DNA of 64,000 bases from Albugo candida (taxonomy: Eukaryota; Oomycota; Peronosporomycetes; Albuginales; Albuginaceae). Each line of letters starts with the position of its first letter. Position 1 is the stretch's first letter. Under the pieces are notes generated by a model. The model ran no database searches, had not been told where the DNA came from, and saw only the letters and a list, made by a program, of their open reading frames with translations. Shown in pieces: positions 1-10,935 of the stretch. The stretch lies in NCBI GenBank assembly GCA_905220665.1, contig CAJNAR010000160.1:186001-250000 (forward strand), in the 5' to 3' direction. Both the position numbers and the translations under genes were made by a program.

Positions 1-2600
1 TTGTACCAAAATTACGCGTAGGTCTACATAGCTCCTACTTTCAAGTATGGACACTATTATTTAAATCCATTATCGCAAGAGCAAGAATCTTCTCGCATGC
101 ATTCTTGGTGGAACATAACGTCTTATATATTTTCGAAGTGAGGTCCGGACGGTCTAGACGACCCATTGCTCTGAAATATTCAGTTGGAATAGAATTATCT
201 ACTGATGGCTGGTGCAATAATCGAGACCAGATTCCGATGATCTAGGTGATTTACGAGTTTCAATTAATGAAGATTTCTCGAGGATGATGGAAGACAAATC
301 TACTTCTATAAACTAACCAAAAGAATGCTGGCAATGGAAGAGGATCATTTGGAAGGTATCAGTTATATTATCGTTTCACATGCGCTCTTTTTATAGCTTT
401 CTAGACGTGTCCAAACTATTGTTAATTGTTGATAATGGCCCACAAATAAAGAGACTGATCTTCAGGAAACTTTTATTACCATATAACCATTAATGTGCAA
501 TTCTTAGCATTGTCCCTTCACTATGCGCTTTGAACATTTATATAGATTCCTTATAGTGCTTCATGCTAAGGCTAATCGCAATGCCAATAAAATGTGGACA
601 AGAAAATACATTGACCAGCAAAGGGAACGTTCACATTCAGGTATGGAACAACTGCATAACGTTTTGGCGATCTTCTTGTGCAATAAGGGGGCTGTCAAAT
701 CAATAAGACATAATGCATTTGCATGAGTTCAGTCGATGCATCCACATTGGCCATCTTGCAGATATACAAATCCTGGCTACCAACACTTATTTCGAGTGTA
801 TGTGACCTTTAACATGCTCATAGGAGACTTCACAACGACTTCAATAAACTAGTTTGATTAATTCACTCAAGTTTACTCCCTTTGACTGGCTTAATACGCT
901 ATTTTGAATGGCGACGAAAGTATCAGGAAACAGCGCACCTTCCATACGATCTTAGCGTGCGATAAACATTGCGATCGCTCCTAAGCAATATTCTAATTAA
1001 CGATCATTGCGCAAACATAAAGAACGTGAAACTAGCATCGATGGAGCTTTTTCTACTCCATTCAGTTACTGAAAGATGAAAGCTGCGTAGTGGCGTCCCA
1101 TAGTGAGTACGTCCCCTAAGTTCTAACGCGACAGAGCTGGTGAGATTAATAAATTAAGAATTTAATGGATCAATCAGATCCAGCAAGTGCAAATGTACTA
1201 CCGATTTTGAATTCTTACAAATCGACTCATTTTCGTCAAGAACTTGGACAATTAAGGGATTTCTTATGGATAATCGCAAATTCTGCAGTGTTAATTTAAC
1301 ATGTTTACCCCCCCCCCACTCTGCGCGCTTCGCCTGGACGGAACGCAAAATGACTGTATCATCGCATCTTTACATTTACAATCAATCGGATAGAATGCGG
1401 AAATGGGGTGACCATGTCAAATTAATTCATTTTATCAAAAGCAGAGAACGAACATATTCAGCTCACTGGATCAACAATAGTTGTTTATAGATTCGACGAC
1501 AGATGGATGGGTTGAAGGATCTCTTTCATCATATATAGGAACCAGAAACTTCTCATGAATGAAATAGTCGCATTGATGCGCGCTGTCGCGATCGGTCACT
1601 CGATAAAGGAAACGAAAGTCTAAGAGCTTGATCCAAACGGTCAATTACCGCAACTATGGATAATCATTTTCCCATCGCACGCTCTTTCGCTTCTCACATA
1701 CCTTTGCTTGACTTTATGTCCCAGACACTGAGAAAAGTGATCAAAGCAAATTATTGCATATCTGAAAGAAAAAAAAAACTCAGCGCACCTGTTCTGCAGC
1801 CTTACCTAAGGCTAACAACACAGCTTCATTATTCGAGATGGGTGATATGGTGCTGTTACTGCAACTCCGTCCCTGCAGTGTTACCCGTCGATTCTTCCAG
1901 TGGTGTCTTTCAACATCCCTTTAGATCAATTGAATGTATGTTCTGTAGCTTCCTATAGCTTAAGTTGATCTGATAATGATGGCACTTGTACATAGCTCAA
2001 ACGAAAGCAAAGCATGGCTGATTGACGAAAGGCAAAAAGTTTTTTGTGTCACTGGAGTTTTGAGAAATCGTGTGACGTGGATCGACACGAACATTTGCTT
2101 ACGTGTTATTTTGATTGCGGAAAAAACAACCTTCATTTCCTAATATCAATGCCAAAGGAGCCCTAAATGCTTCAAGATTCCATTCCCTTGAAATCGTAGC
2201 AGACGGTGAAATGTACAGAGCGTTCGATTGCCGGGGGGATTGTATAAAATCGTGCCGACAATGAGAATTGTTTGGTCTCTGAAGCCTTTTCGGCGTTAGT
2301 CTCTCCATTGCAAAGGGTAGCATTATTATGATACAATATTTATTCACTTGTTCTTTCAGCCTCTAAACGATCGACTTTGTGCTGTATAACACCCAGTAAA
2401 TGCATCGAATAAAGCAACCTCAATCCTTGTCGAGCCATCAAAATCTATCAACTTGAGTGGTGAATGAAGACGAACGCAAGGGTTTTTCTTACAACGCTTC
2501 CCACGCTGCAGTGAAATGCTAAGGGTATGAATACCTGTATTATTAATTTCGTAAAGCTGTTACGGTACTCCAGTAGATCAATATCCTCGTTGCTGTGATC
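1..2600. other. No recognised gene; downstream flank of the CHxC gene
   Basis: Both strands hold only short open frames (up to 100 codons, for example 1656-1958 plus), with no signal peptide, domain or clean splice pattern that I recognise. A C-homopolymer of about 11 bases sits near 1308-1318. AT-rich sequence with scattered short frames is what decayed intergenic DNA looks like. A short spliced gene could be hidden here; I see nothing that supports one. Confidence 0.4.
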
Positions 2601-2601
2601 T

Positions 2602-4461
2602 TCACTCAATTTCGATTATCCGATCGAGCATTTCAATAGAGACATCATCAGATGATTTCCGCCAAAGCTTTGAGTAATCTTTTCCTTTCTCTCCATACAT
2701 TGAGACCACTTCGTCAACAGATAGTGGCTGCAAAGATTGAAAATCATCAAGATAATTCACGTGTTGAGGAAAGCTTGTATCAATGGAACATTTGTTCTTG
2801 CACTCGGACAACCCGCTTATAGTGCCTTCTGCCTTCGTTGTGAGCCATAGATAGCTCTGAGTAACTGAGACCAGCAATACCTCTTCATACTGGCAAAGGC
2901 ATATGATGCAGGTAAGTATCATATCCTTAGCAGTGTTTTTCAGATGGATCACTTTGATAACGTTGTGAAAACTGGGGTCGTATTGGATACGAACCGTTTG
3001 GTCATCATCGTCATTGTGCTGTTTCCTTACACGAGGAGGAATAGCGAGAATTAGTTCGCTGCGTGGTTTCTTATTAAGATCAAAACCAGAAGCTTGAAGT
3101 CTTTTCGTTTCCTGGGGGTTTTCCACTCTCTCCTCATACTCACATATTGCAATCGGTACTTCATGAGTGATGGCGAGTCGTTGAGTAGAATGACCAATGC
3201 ATGTCAAGACGGTCAAATCACTCGTCCACAGCAAATATGTTGCTTCTGATAGCTCCATAATAGTTTTGGAATTTGTTGAAGTTGTGGAGCAGATTTCGGG
3301 CTTTTGGTTCTCCGTCTCCGTCATTATCATTTTAATCCAAATGCAAAACGTAGGTTTTACAGACGATGAAGCAGACATTGATTGCGTTCTGATTGGTAGA
3401 TCACGCGTGGAACTGTCAAAGTGGCCGTTAAGAGGAGTTAAACAATTCCTTTCATCCTCTTCACTTTTGATTACACCACAAGATTGAATACAAAACGAAT
3501 GCAATTGATTCCAGTTTATACCAGTGTATGTGTATATGTAATAGACGTATCGTAGCCATGGTTTTTCCATCGCTGTCGATTCGTGATTGTTGTTCTCAAA
3601 CTGTTCTCCCATGTTGAATATTTGCGCATTTAGCTGTTTTGCTATACAGGCTGAACAAGTTGCGGTGGTATTCGATACCTTTTCTGTTCTAAGACAATGT
3701 CTGTCCATTCCCTTCTGCAAAAGCGATTTCATAAGCTTCAAATATTCGTCGGCACGGCTTATTCTTTTCTCATAAATATGCTTGGTTGGTTGTTTCAATG
3801 AATTTGATTTAGGAAGAAGTTCACGGTCTTTTACTGGTAGGCTTTCTACAAATAGTGAACAAGTTTCGGCTTCGAGGACACCAGTAAAGCCACTGCAGAA
3901 TGTTTTCGACATGCAGCCGTTCACGATAGTATCATCACGTTCTGTTGTATAAAGCACATACATATGCAAAGCCAGGTAATAAATAGGATGGTTCATGATG
4001 AAGTCCCCAACCAAGTCAGAATGACTCGATTGCTTGAGACAGTTGCGGCACGTAACCCTTTGGGCTTTCTTCGTTTTTAGCAAACACATATACTGCGCTT
4101 GCAATTTGTCCGCAAAAACAGATGGTTTTAACTCCGGAGCAGTACCTTCGATTATCGACATTATGCCGCATTTCTTGGGTCGAGCGCAGAAACTCACAAC
4201 ATTAGCATAAAAAAATTCGGATGCAGCGACCGAAAACATATGAAATGCTTTACATCTTCGCCCTTGACATTCTTTACGAATATGCGTCAACACCAATCGT
4301 GTGGCACCGACTTCTTGCAATAGACAGGTGTGACATGTATAGAGGTCTGAATTCGTGCTTGTGAATTGAGCTTCGATCTTGATAAAGCTGTACCCTGCCG
4401 TATGGCTAATCGCATACAAGCTTGAAGCAATTACTATTCGACCCACATTTGACATGATCAT
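2602..4461 (-). CDS. Candidate secreted CHxC/CCG-class effector protein, 619 aa
   Basis: The open frame reaches 4491, but the first true ATG is at 4461, with a second at 4455; the frame upstream starts only with GTG. From 4461 the protein begins with a hydrophobic signal-like stretch (MIMSNVGRIVIASSLYAISH) and then, at residues 43-52, the motif CHTCLLQEVG. This fits both CHxC and the redefined C-x2-C-x5-G signature of Albugo effector candidates (family knowledge). Cysteines recur in three modules: CHTC then CARPKKC; CRNC then CMSKTFC; CSAC then CIQSC. The last two are preceded by another Cys 11-12 residues before the CxxC. The C-terminal half is acidic and low in cysteine. It is intronless and sits alone in gene-poor DNA. 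Class membership rests on motif, signal and context. Its target and function are unknown. Confidence 0.68.
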   Translation of the reverse strand: MIMSNVGRIVIASSLYAISHTAGYSFIKIEAQFTSTNSDLYTCHTCLLQEVGATRLVLTHIRKECQGRRCKAFHMFSVAASEFFYANVVSFCARPKKCGIMSIIEGTAPELKPSVFADKLQAQYMCLLKTKKAQRVTCRNCLKQSSHSDLVGDFIMNHPIYYLALHMYVLYTTERDDTIVNGCMSKTFCSGFTGVLEAETCSLFVESLPVKDRELLPKSNSLKQPTKHIYEKRISRADEYLKLMKSLLQKGMDRHCLRTEKVSNTTATCSACIAKQLNAQIFNMGEQFENNNHESTAMEKPWLRYVYYIYTYTGINWNQLHSFCIQSCGVIKSEEDERNCLTPLNGHFDSSTRDLPIRTQSMSASSSVKPTFCIWIKMIMTETENQKPEICSTTSTNSKTIMELSEATYLLWTSDLTVLTCIGHSTQRLAITHEVPIAICEYEERVENPQETKRLQASGFDLNKKPRSELILAIPPRVRKQHNDDDDQTVRIQYDPSFHNVIKVIHLKNTAKDMILTCIICLCQYEEVLLVSVTQSYLWLTTKAEGTISGLSECKNKCSIDTSFPQHVNYLDDFQSLQPLSVDEVVSMYGEKGKDYSKLWRKSSDDVSIEMLDRIIEIE

Positions 4462-4491
4462 TTTTGATGGAGCAGCGAGCACCACAAACAA

Positions 4492-5215
4492 GCCAGTACG
4501 TGATGATTATCCTCCAATCAAATACTACTATATAATGATCTTATTATCCACCAATCCGAAGTCCTTGATTTTTTTCCAAAAATATTCAAATTGGTATCAC
4601 TGGGCATTCAGTGAGCATGACGGTAAAGCTGAAGTATGTTGTTCTGGGCTTTCAGGTATCAATTTATGGAAAGGACCACCGCTTCACTTTTACGAGCGCT
4701 TATTTGTATCGATATCCTTCAATCCGTTGCCTCTTCATGTCCTAATTTGGTCTTACGTGCGTGATCGAAGCTGGTTTTAGCCTGATTAATTCTTGTCCTG
4801 TCAGCTTGTCATGGATATCTTATTGGCATAAATTCGAACAAACCATGTGAGATTATGGGTGATGCGCAATACGCGGTTACATTGTGAAAACAGTTCGAGC
4901 TGGACAAGAAAAATATATGTATTTGTATGATGGCAATGCATGAACATCAGTGAGAACACACATAAAAAACAGTTGTACGTGGATAAATAAAGACAATGTA
5001 AAAAGACATTGAGTCAGCTTTTTAAAGTTCGAAGTGATCGTGTCATACTTTTATTATATTTTTGGCTACAAGGTTACCAAAAAACTATTTGGAAGCCAAG
5101 GAAGCTTTTGCAGGTTCGTAAAACAAGAAATTTGCAGGTGCAGGCTTTCACATACGCCACGTGGCATTTTATCTTTTCACATCGTCGTGTAAATTGCTGA
5201 TGCTGTATTTCCTTC
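4492..5215. other. Intergenic, upstream of the CHxC gene
   Basis: Contains the presumed promoter of the minus-strand CHxC gene, AT-rich directly before the start. A 133-codon plus-strand frame at 4379-4780 overlaps the gene start in antisense and shows no domain. No other feature is supported. Confidence 0.35.
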
Positions 5216-5981
5216 CACAAATACCTGGAGATGAACTACTCCGCGTGTGTTCCAGCGCACTCGCCATCTTGTCACACTTGCAAAGGCGATTTTGAAGCTT
5301 ACTTCTCTATAGCCTCAGCTTTGATCAGGGAAAACATCTTGTAGCCCGCGGGGCGAAGAATGCTGTAAATGTTGGCTGCGTTGTTGATGTGTAAATTGAT
5401 TTTGTGTATTATGTTTCTCTTTACCTGCCTCAAGATATCGATTTTCCTTAGCAAAAATGTCTGTAATTGTGACGAGTTCAGATGGCCTCAATTGTAGTCC
5501 TGACCTATCAGATCTCAAGATTTTAACCACAACTATCAACAGAATCTATGCACAAGGGAGCGAAAGTATCTTTGAACAGAAAAAAATGCGCCAATTCTGC
5601 TTGAAGAGTAAAAACTGCCAGTAGCAGAATTTACCGATGTCCAAATTGTAGCCATCTTGCTTTGATCGGAAAAGAGACGCTAGATATAGGTGGACAACTG
5701 GTGCACTTTCCGCACACGACGTGTCAATACCTTACATACTACGCAGACACGAGGTCTCTGTCAACGTAAGGAGCATGACTGGTGCACTTTCCGCAGACGT
5801 CGTGTCAATACCTTACATACTACAGAGACACGAGGACTCTGTCAGTGTAAGGATATGTAGGCTTGATATGCAGGTTGCAACCATTTTTTTCGACAGGAAG
5901 AGTAAACAGTTGCTTGGGTTTGCAAAATACTTCTAAGCTATGCCATCTTTTCAAATTTATTTTAGCTCGTCAATTGAGAAG
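5216..5981 (-). mobile_element. Remnant of LINE D (5' terminus and a reverse-transcriptase scrap)
   Basis: Bases 5220-5275 match the start of the reverse-transcriptase region of LINE B at about 13405-13460 (shared block around ACTACTCCGC). At 5981, read on the minus strand, the sequence CTTCTCAATTG repeats the first bases of LINEs A, B and E. It directly abuts the target-site copy at the 3' end of LINE C. The sequence between the two blocks is too diverged to assign, so only the ends are supported. I read it as a heavily deleted fourth member of the tandem LINE array. Confidence 0.4.
5697..5858. repeat. Two-copy 81-bp tandem repeat with internal dyad
   Basis: Copies at 5697-5777 and 5778-5858 are nearly identical and both start ACTGGTGCACTTTCCGCA. 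Each contains a partial palindrome: CCTTAC pairs with GTAAGG around an inner ACACGAGG core with AGAGAC/GTCTCT-type arms. It lies inside the decayed LINE D stretch. No coding use is evident. Confidence 0.75.
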
Positions 5982-5996
5982 TACTCGAAAGGCCCA
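5982..5996. other. tRNA-derived target-site copy at LINE C 3' end
   Basis: The 15 bases TACTCGAAAGGCCCA agree at 11 of 15 positions with 24285-24299, the first 14 bases of the tRNA-Arg gene plus one base upstream. They sit between the 3' end of LINE C and the 5' end of LINE D. Read as tRNA they fit 7+2+4+1 bases: acceptor strand, two-base linker, D-stem strand GCCC, A14. I interpret this as a decayed target-site duplication. Confidence 0.6.
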
Positions 5997-8900
5997 GTTG
6001 AAGTTGATCATATTACTAAAATTAGACGCCACCTCTTTCCCAAATGCCTAAGCTAAGATAAAAACAACAACGCATTCATGCAAGGTTGATGTAGAAAAAT
6101 CCATACCGAAGTTCAGCGAGCAGGAAATAAGTAGTACTGAGTGGACATGCTACTCAGCACCGATTTAAAATCTTAAACGTCGTCGAAGCTGAAATAGATT
6201 GGACCTAGCACAGTAATAGCTCCACGTTCACCCAGTATTTGGTCTTAATATGACAGTAGAGTATCGGATATGGGCACTCAGTGTGCTATAAATCACCAAA
6301 ACAGCACGGGTAGTAGGCACCGAAATGCCTTGATCGAAAAGTCTTCGTTTTCGAACCGTCCAAACAATATGAATCGCAACCGCGACTAACGTTAACCGAA
6401 TATCCTCAATTACCAGTGTAAAGGGTTTCCAAACATCAAGAAGTGCAGGAAGCCGTGCATACGCGATGTGTGACCATCATGTTCGAACAGAAAAGATGCT
6501 TTTACAAAACGGAAAGAGCTCTTCCTCAATTGGCCGTTTCCTGCTGCAGTCGAAAAAACAGTGATGATAACTTTCCACGCCACCTCAATGGTTTCGAGTG
6601 CACAAAATGATTTCTGGAGGTGCTTTTTGGGAAACCAGAATTGACACGAGCTGGTAAAATGCAAAGGTAGGTTGGAATTGAATAAGAAACTGGTAGCAGG
6701 CGTTTTCGGAGACGTTTTTGCCCCATGTTGACTACCCGCTTCGAGCACGTTTGGAGACGTGAAGCATCATTGTTTGTGGTTTATCAGGTGGTAGTGCCTT
6801 CCTAATGACTCGATAAAGTTGATTCTTAGTTATCAATGCCGAATTGAACCAGATACAAATGTGTCATTGCCCTGTCGAGGAAGTATACAGTATAAATATG
6901 TCAACGAGTGGAGCTTGTCGAAGATTTTTGCGTTTGCTTCGACGTGCAGCCGCAATTAAGTTTATTGGGACTTTCTGGATGGCTTCCCAACTTCGCTTGT
7001 ACTAAAGCGCAAAATAGATTGAGAGAAAAGTCGAACCAGTTCGTTCTCCCATCAAAAAGTCACGTAAAGACTGTATTTGAAACTCTAGAGCGAATCGCAT
7101 CGAGACACGTGTTGTCCGCTTTCGCTTCTCAAAGTGCAACTGACGATATAAATATAGGACGTGTTGAGAGTTTACCCTGCTTTGGTCGGGAAGTGCCTAA
7201 TGACTTTGATGAAACCAAACACATGTCTGCTTCTACCATGGTGACGCTACAATGCAATGAAATATAGTCATATGCCGGCGTGGTGATATCGTGAGGGTAT
7301 TGACGATCGATATGGCCCAAAGACCGGCAAGATGCATCTTGTGATTGACATTCCACCAAGTGTCCATTATCTTGTGCTGGAATCAAGTATACATTACTGT
7401 AAGAACTGGAATCGTTGTTTCTTCAGTTTCGTTGGGATATACGGAACCTGGAATCCACCTTCTGAATGATGAAGGTATAAAATGTTTCGAGTTGATCAGT
7501 TGAACGTGTGTCGAATCTCGCTCATACTTCCGAATCAAGAAATAAAATCGTTAAAGTATCGATTGTCAGTGTCGAAATCAATGTTACAAAATGTTCGAAT
7601 GAGTTGTAAAGTGCCATAAACGTGATAAAACCATAGTTTGTGCCAGCTACAATCTTTCACGAGCTATTCTGACATGACGGAATAACTGACGGAATCCATT
7701 ATAAAAATGATCTTCGAAAAAATTAATTATCAAATTACCAAAGGTCAATTGACTAAATGTAATTCCCAATTATTTACACGACTCGTTTAAGGAGAGTATT
7801 TTCAATTTTGCAAAGGGTTGACATACGTGGTGTCGATTCAGTGGAAGAAAATTCGACTTGAACGAGTGGAGCTTTGCACCGGAACCATCGCAATAATCTC
7901 GAACGATCTCGAGCCTAGCCTCCACTTCACTTAGCCAATACGAAAATGATGTCGAATCGTTCTCAAAAGAGCAAATCCGTTGCTGTACCCGATGGTGTGA
8001 TGCTTTTCCTGCTCCTTCGTTCCTCCGCAACAAATTTCCCAAAGATTTAATCCTCTTGAGAAAGAGAAGAAGATTGGATCACCTTGTTTCACTCCCGTCG
8101 ACGAAGGGATATTCAGTGAGAGCGTTCATTTAGCAAAATCGATACATTCTTATATATTTACAGAAGCTTTGTTCACTGCATGAACGAACACAGTACATTT
8201 TCGACAAGATCGTACACATGAACGACCAGTCAACTAGATCGTTTTCTGTCTCAAATCGAGAAATGATGCGTAGGCTTCATCGACAAGAGTGACCAGCTCT
8301 TGAAGATTAATCATGTATCGAATGTGATGATGGATGGAATGTCGTCGCAGAAATGCTTTTTTGATCCTCGTGGATCAATTTCGGAAGCACCTGCTGAAGT
8401 TGGTACGCGAGTAACTTTTACAGCACTTTCAGATCCATGCACAATAACGAGATAGAACGATACTGGCCAGGATCAGCAAGAACTTATTTTTAATGCAGCA
8501 ACTTGGTTGCTGGAATGCGCTGAGAACGCAAAACGAGCCTCGGCGAAGTTCATGGTCGATAAAAATTTGAAGAGGTTCACCAAAACCGCTCCGAGCGAGT
8601 TGACAGAATTCTGCTGGCAATCCGTTTATTCCAGGTGTTGAATGTCCACGCATATGGGTATTTGCTTTCTAGAGGTCTAGTTTTGGTAATGGAGTGGACG
8701 AAAAGGATCCATCCAAGCTGGATAATGTATTTTTGATGGGATGAATTAATGTTTCTTGCTTTGTCGCACACGGATGCACAAGAATTCCAGCTGAATTTAG
8801 TGACCTGTAAAATGAGGAGTGATGTCAATTGGGTTCTTCGACACTTGTCCATAAGGAAGTATAACTTCTTCCAAGGTACGTTATGATATGTTGAGTCCAC

Positions 8901-10935
8901 TGGTCGAAAAAGTGGCGAGATGATCGCTCCATATTCTTCATCTGATTGTCGAACATAGAGTCTTTATTAGATTTGGACGAGTACCTCACTCTTATCATGA
9001 ACGAGTGAAGACCTGCCCCATATGGCTGTTTTTCTTGATTTTGATCTGATTGTCGAAAAGCTGCTGCAGCTTCGTCTAAGTCAGCTCCAGCTTTTGCGGC
9101 GTTCAATTCTACTTAGAGATGAAAATTTATTTTGAACTTGCTGTAATAATTTCTTCATTTGCTTCTTTCAATTCTCCCATGGATGAGATGAAACACGAAG
9201 TTTTTTTCAAGATACTTTCCGCCTTTTCCTTAATCGCTTCTTTGATTACTGTACAATCGAATAATGATGAAGGACGTTGCCAATTATCACGACATTGGAG
9301 TTGAGATAAATTCTGGAACCTAATAGTACGAGCAGGATAATCACCGTATGATGCAGTGAAGCGTAAATGAAATCCTTGTAAATTGAGTGGAAAGAGGTAC
9401 CGACAAAAGTATGTAGTCCAGACTGTTTCTCTTGGTTGGAGTCCTGTAAAGACACGTCCCTCGGATGATGTTCATGCCAAGCTTTCGAACACCCAAAATG
9501 GAAAGTCATTCCAAACATGAGGGTCGCCTAATCTCGTGTAGACAGACACCACTGGAACAATCCGAACTGGACATAATGATGCAATCAGATCTCCATAGAT
9601 GATGTGCATTGCTTTGATTTAGAAGATCCAGTTGAGAAGTTGATCGAAAAATGTTTCGCTCCGTTGATCGTACCGGAACATAGACGCTGTGGACCTAAAA
9701 AGACGCTCGATGATCACTTAGCGTACAATCAGATATCGGAGAGATTGCTTAGAGTTGTTGAAATTTTGGATTCGGGAAAGACGCTACGAAAAATGTCATA
9801 ACACCATCAACTCTTTCTCGAACGGGGTGAGAGTGAAGAACATTTGAATCACGGACAAAAGATGAATGCTGAATAACAAATTCAAGTGAATTCGAATAGT
9901 CTTCAGGTGTTGACTGTAGCGGAAATGAGTTTCTTGCGCACAACAAATGAGGTATTTCGATAGTATGTGCTATATAAACAGGTGAACATTTGTTTTGATT
10001 TCGTTCGTGTTGACGGAAGGAATGTTCTTATTGTTCCATGAGGGCTGGTCGGACGAGCTTCCCTTCACAATCGGAAGATTGTGCTCCTGTAATAATAGTT
10101 GGTAATCTGTCTACCTGCTGCAGCTGTTGGATAGCTGCATCTTTGGGGAAATATTTCGTCGATAATTGGAGAACTTTCCAAGTCGTCCAATCACTGACTA
10201 TCCCATTGCGCGTTAAATCAATAAATTGGATAAATCGAGACAAGTGGAGAACGCAGAAGCTGTAACAACACGTTTGTGTGAGACAGACGGTGCTGGTGTG
10301 TTGGGATCCAGTTCAACGACTGAATAATGATGTACTCGATCCACTGATCACTGTGGTAGATCCCCGGTATTGTGCAATTAAAATCAGCTCGAAAAATACG
10401 AGTGATTGTGTCGCTCGACTGCATAACTCAGCTGCCCATGAAACTTTCCACCAGTGTACCGCAGACTCAATTTAGTCCTGTCGCTTTACAAATTCTTTTC
10501 AACGATTATTTTATACCACTTCTAGACGAATGTGGTGTCCGAAGCGTGTCTGAGCCCTAAAGAACACGATTAATAGTGTGAAATAGCACCAATTTTATAA
10601 TCGCTGTACGGCATTCGTCGGTTGAGCACTCCTTGAAGTGCTATCGTATGGTACAAGGTACATTGAACTAAGCCATCGCCATAATAGCTGAAGCTAACAT
10701 GCTTGTCAGCCTTCGGTACGTGAACATCTTCTTCTACGAGTTTGTTGACTTTGATTAGGTCTATTGCCGTTTTAACATCGTCAATAAGAGTAAACACTGC
10801 TTCATTTACACGCGCTGAAATATCACCTTTCTCGATGAGCGTGTGGTTTTTCTTGAAATAAATGGGCTGTTTTTTTGGATCCAGCAACATGTTTGCTAGC
10901 CACGACGTTAGAAGGAAAAATGTATTAGCGTCTAC
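5997..10935 (-). mobile_element. LINE C, 5'-truncated and heavily decayed
   Basis: Degraded copy of the LINE A subfamily, read on the minus strand from about 10935 to 5997. It retains the C-terminus of ORF1 (within 10570-10968), endonuclease fragments near 9246-9518, reverse-transcriptase scraps at 8429-9106 and 7770-8042, and the C-terminal ORF2 region at 6410-6748, which matches LINE A at about 17860-18070. The 3' tail at 5997-6070 keeps the LINE terminal block found in A and E. Many frameshifts and deletions make every domain non-functional. The 5' end is missing: at about 10935 it is fused to the ORF2 C-terminus of LINE B. It is the most diverged, so probably the oldest, copy. Confidence 0.8.

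Noticed and set aside
3197..3775. Plus-strand frames inside the CHxC gene
   Set aside because: Antisense shadows of a long coding frame; no domain or start context.
5697..5858. Possible CRISPR-like array
   Set aside because: Only two long adjoining copies without spacers, in a eukaryotic sequence.
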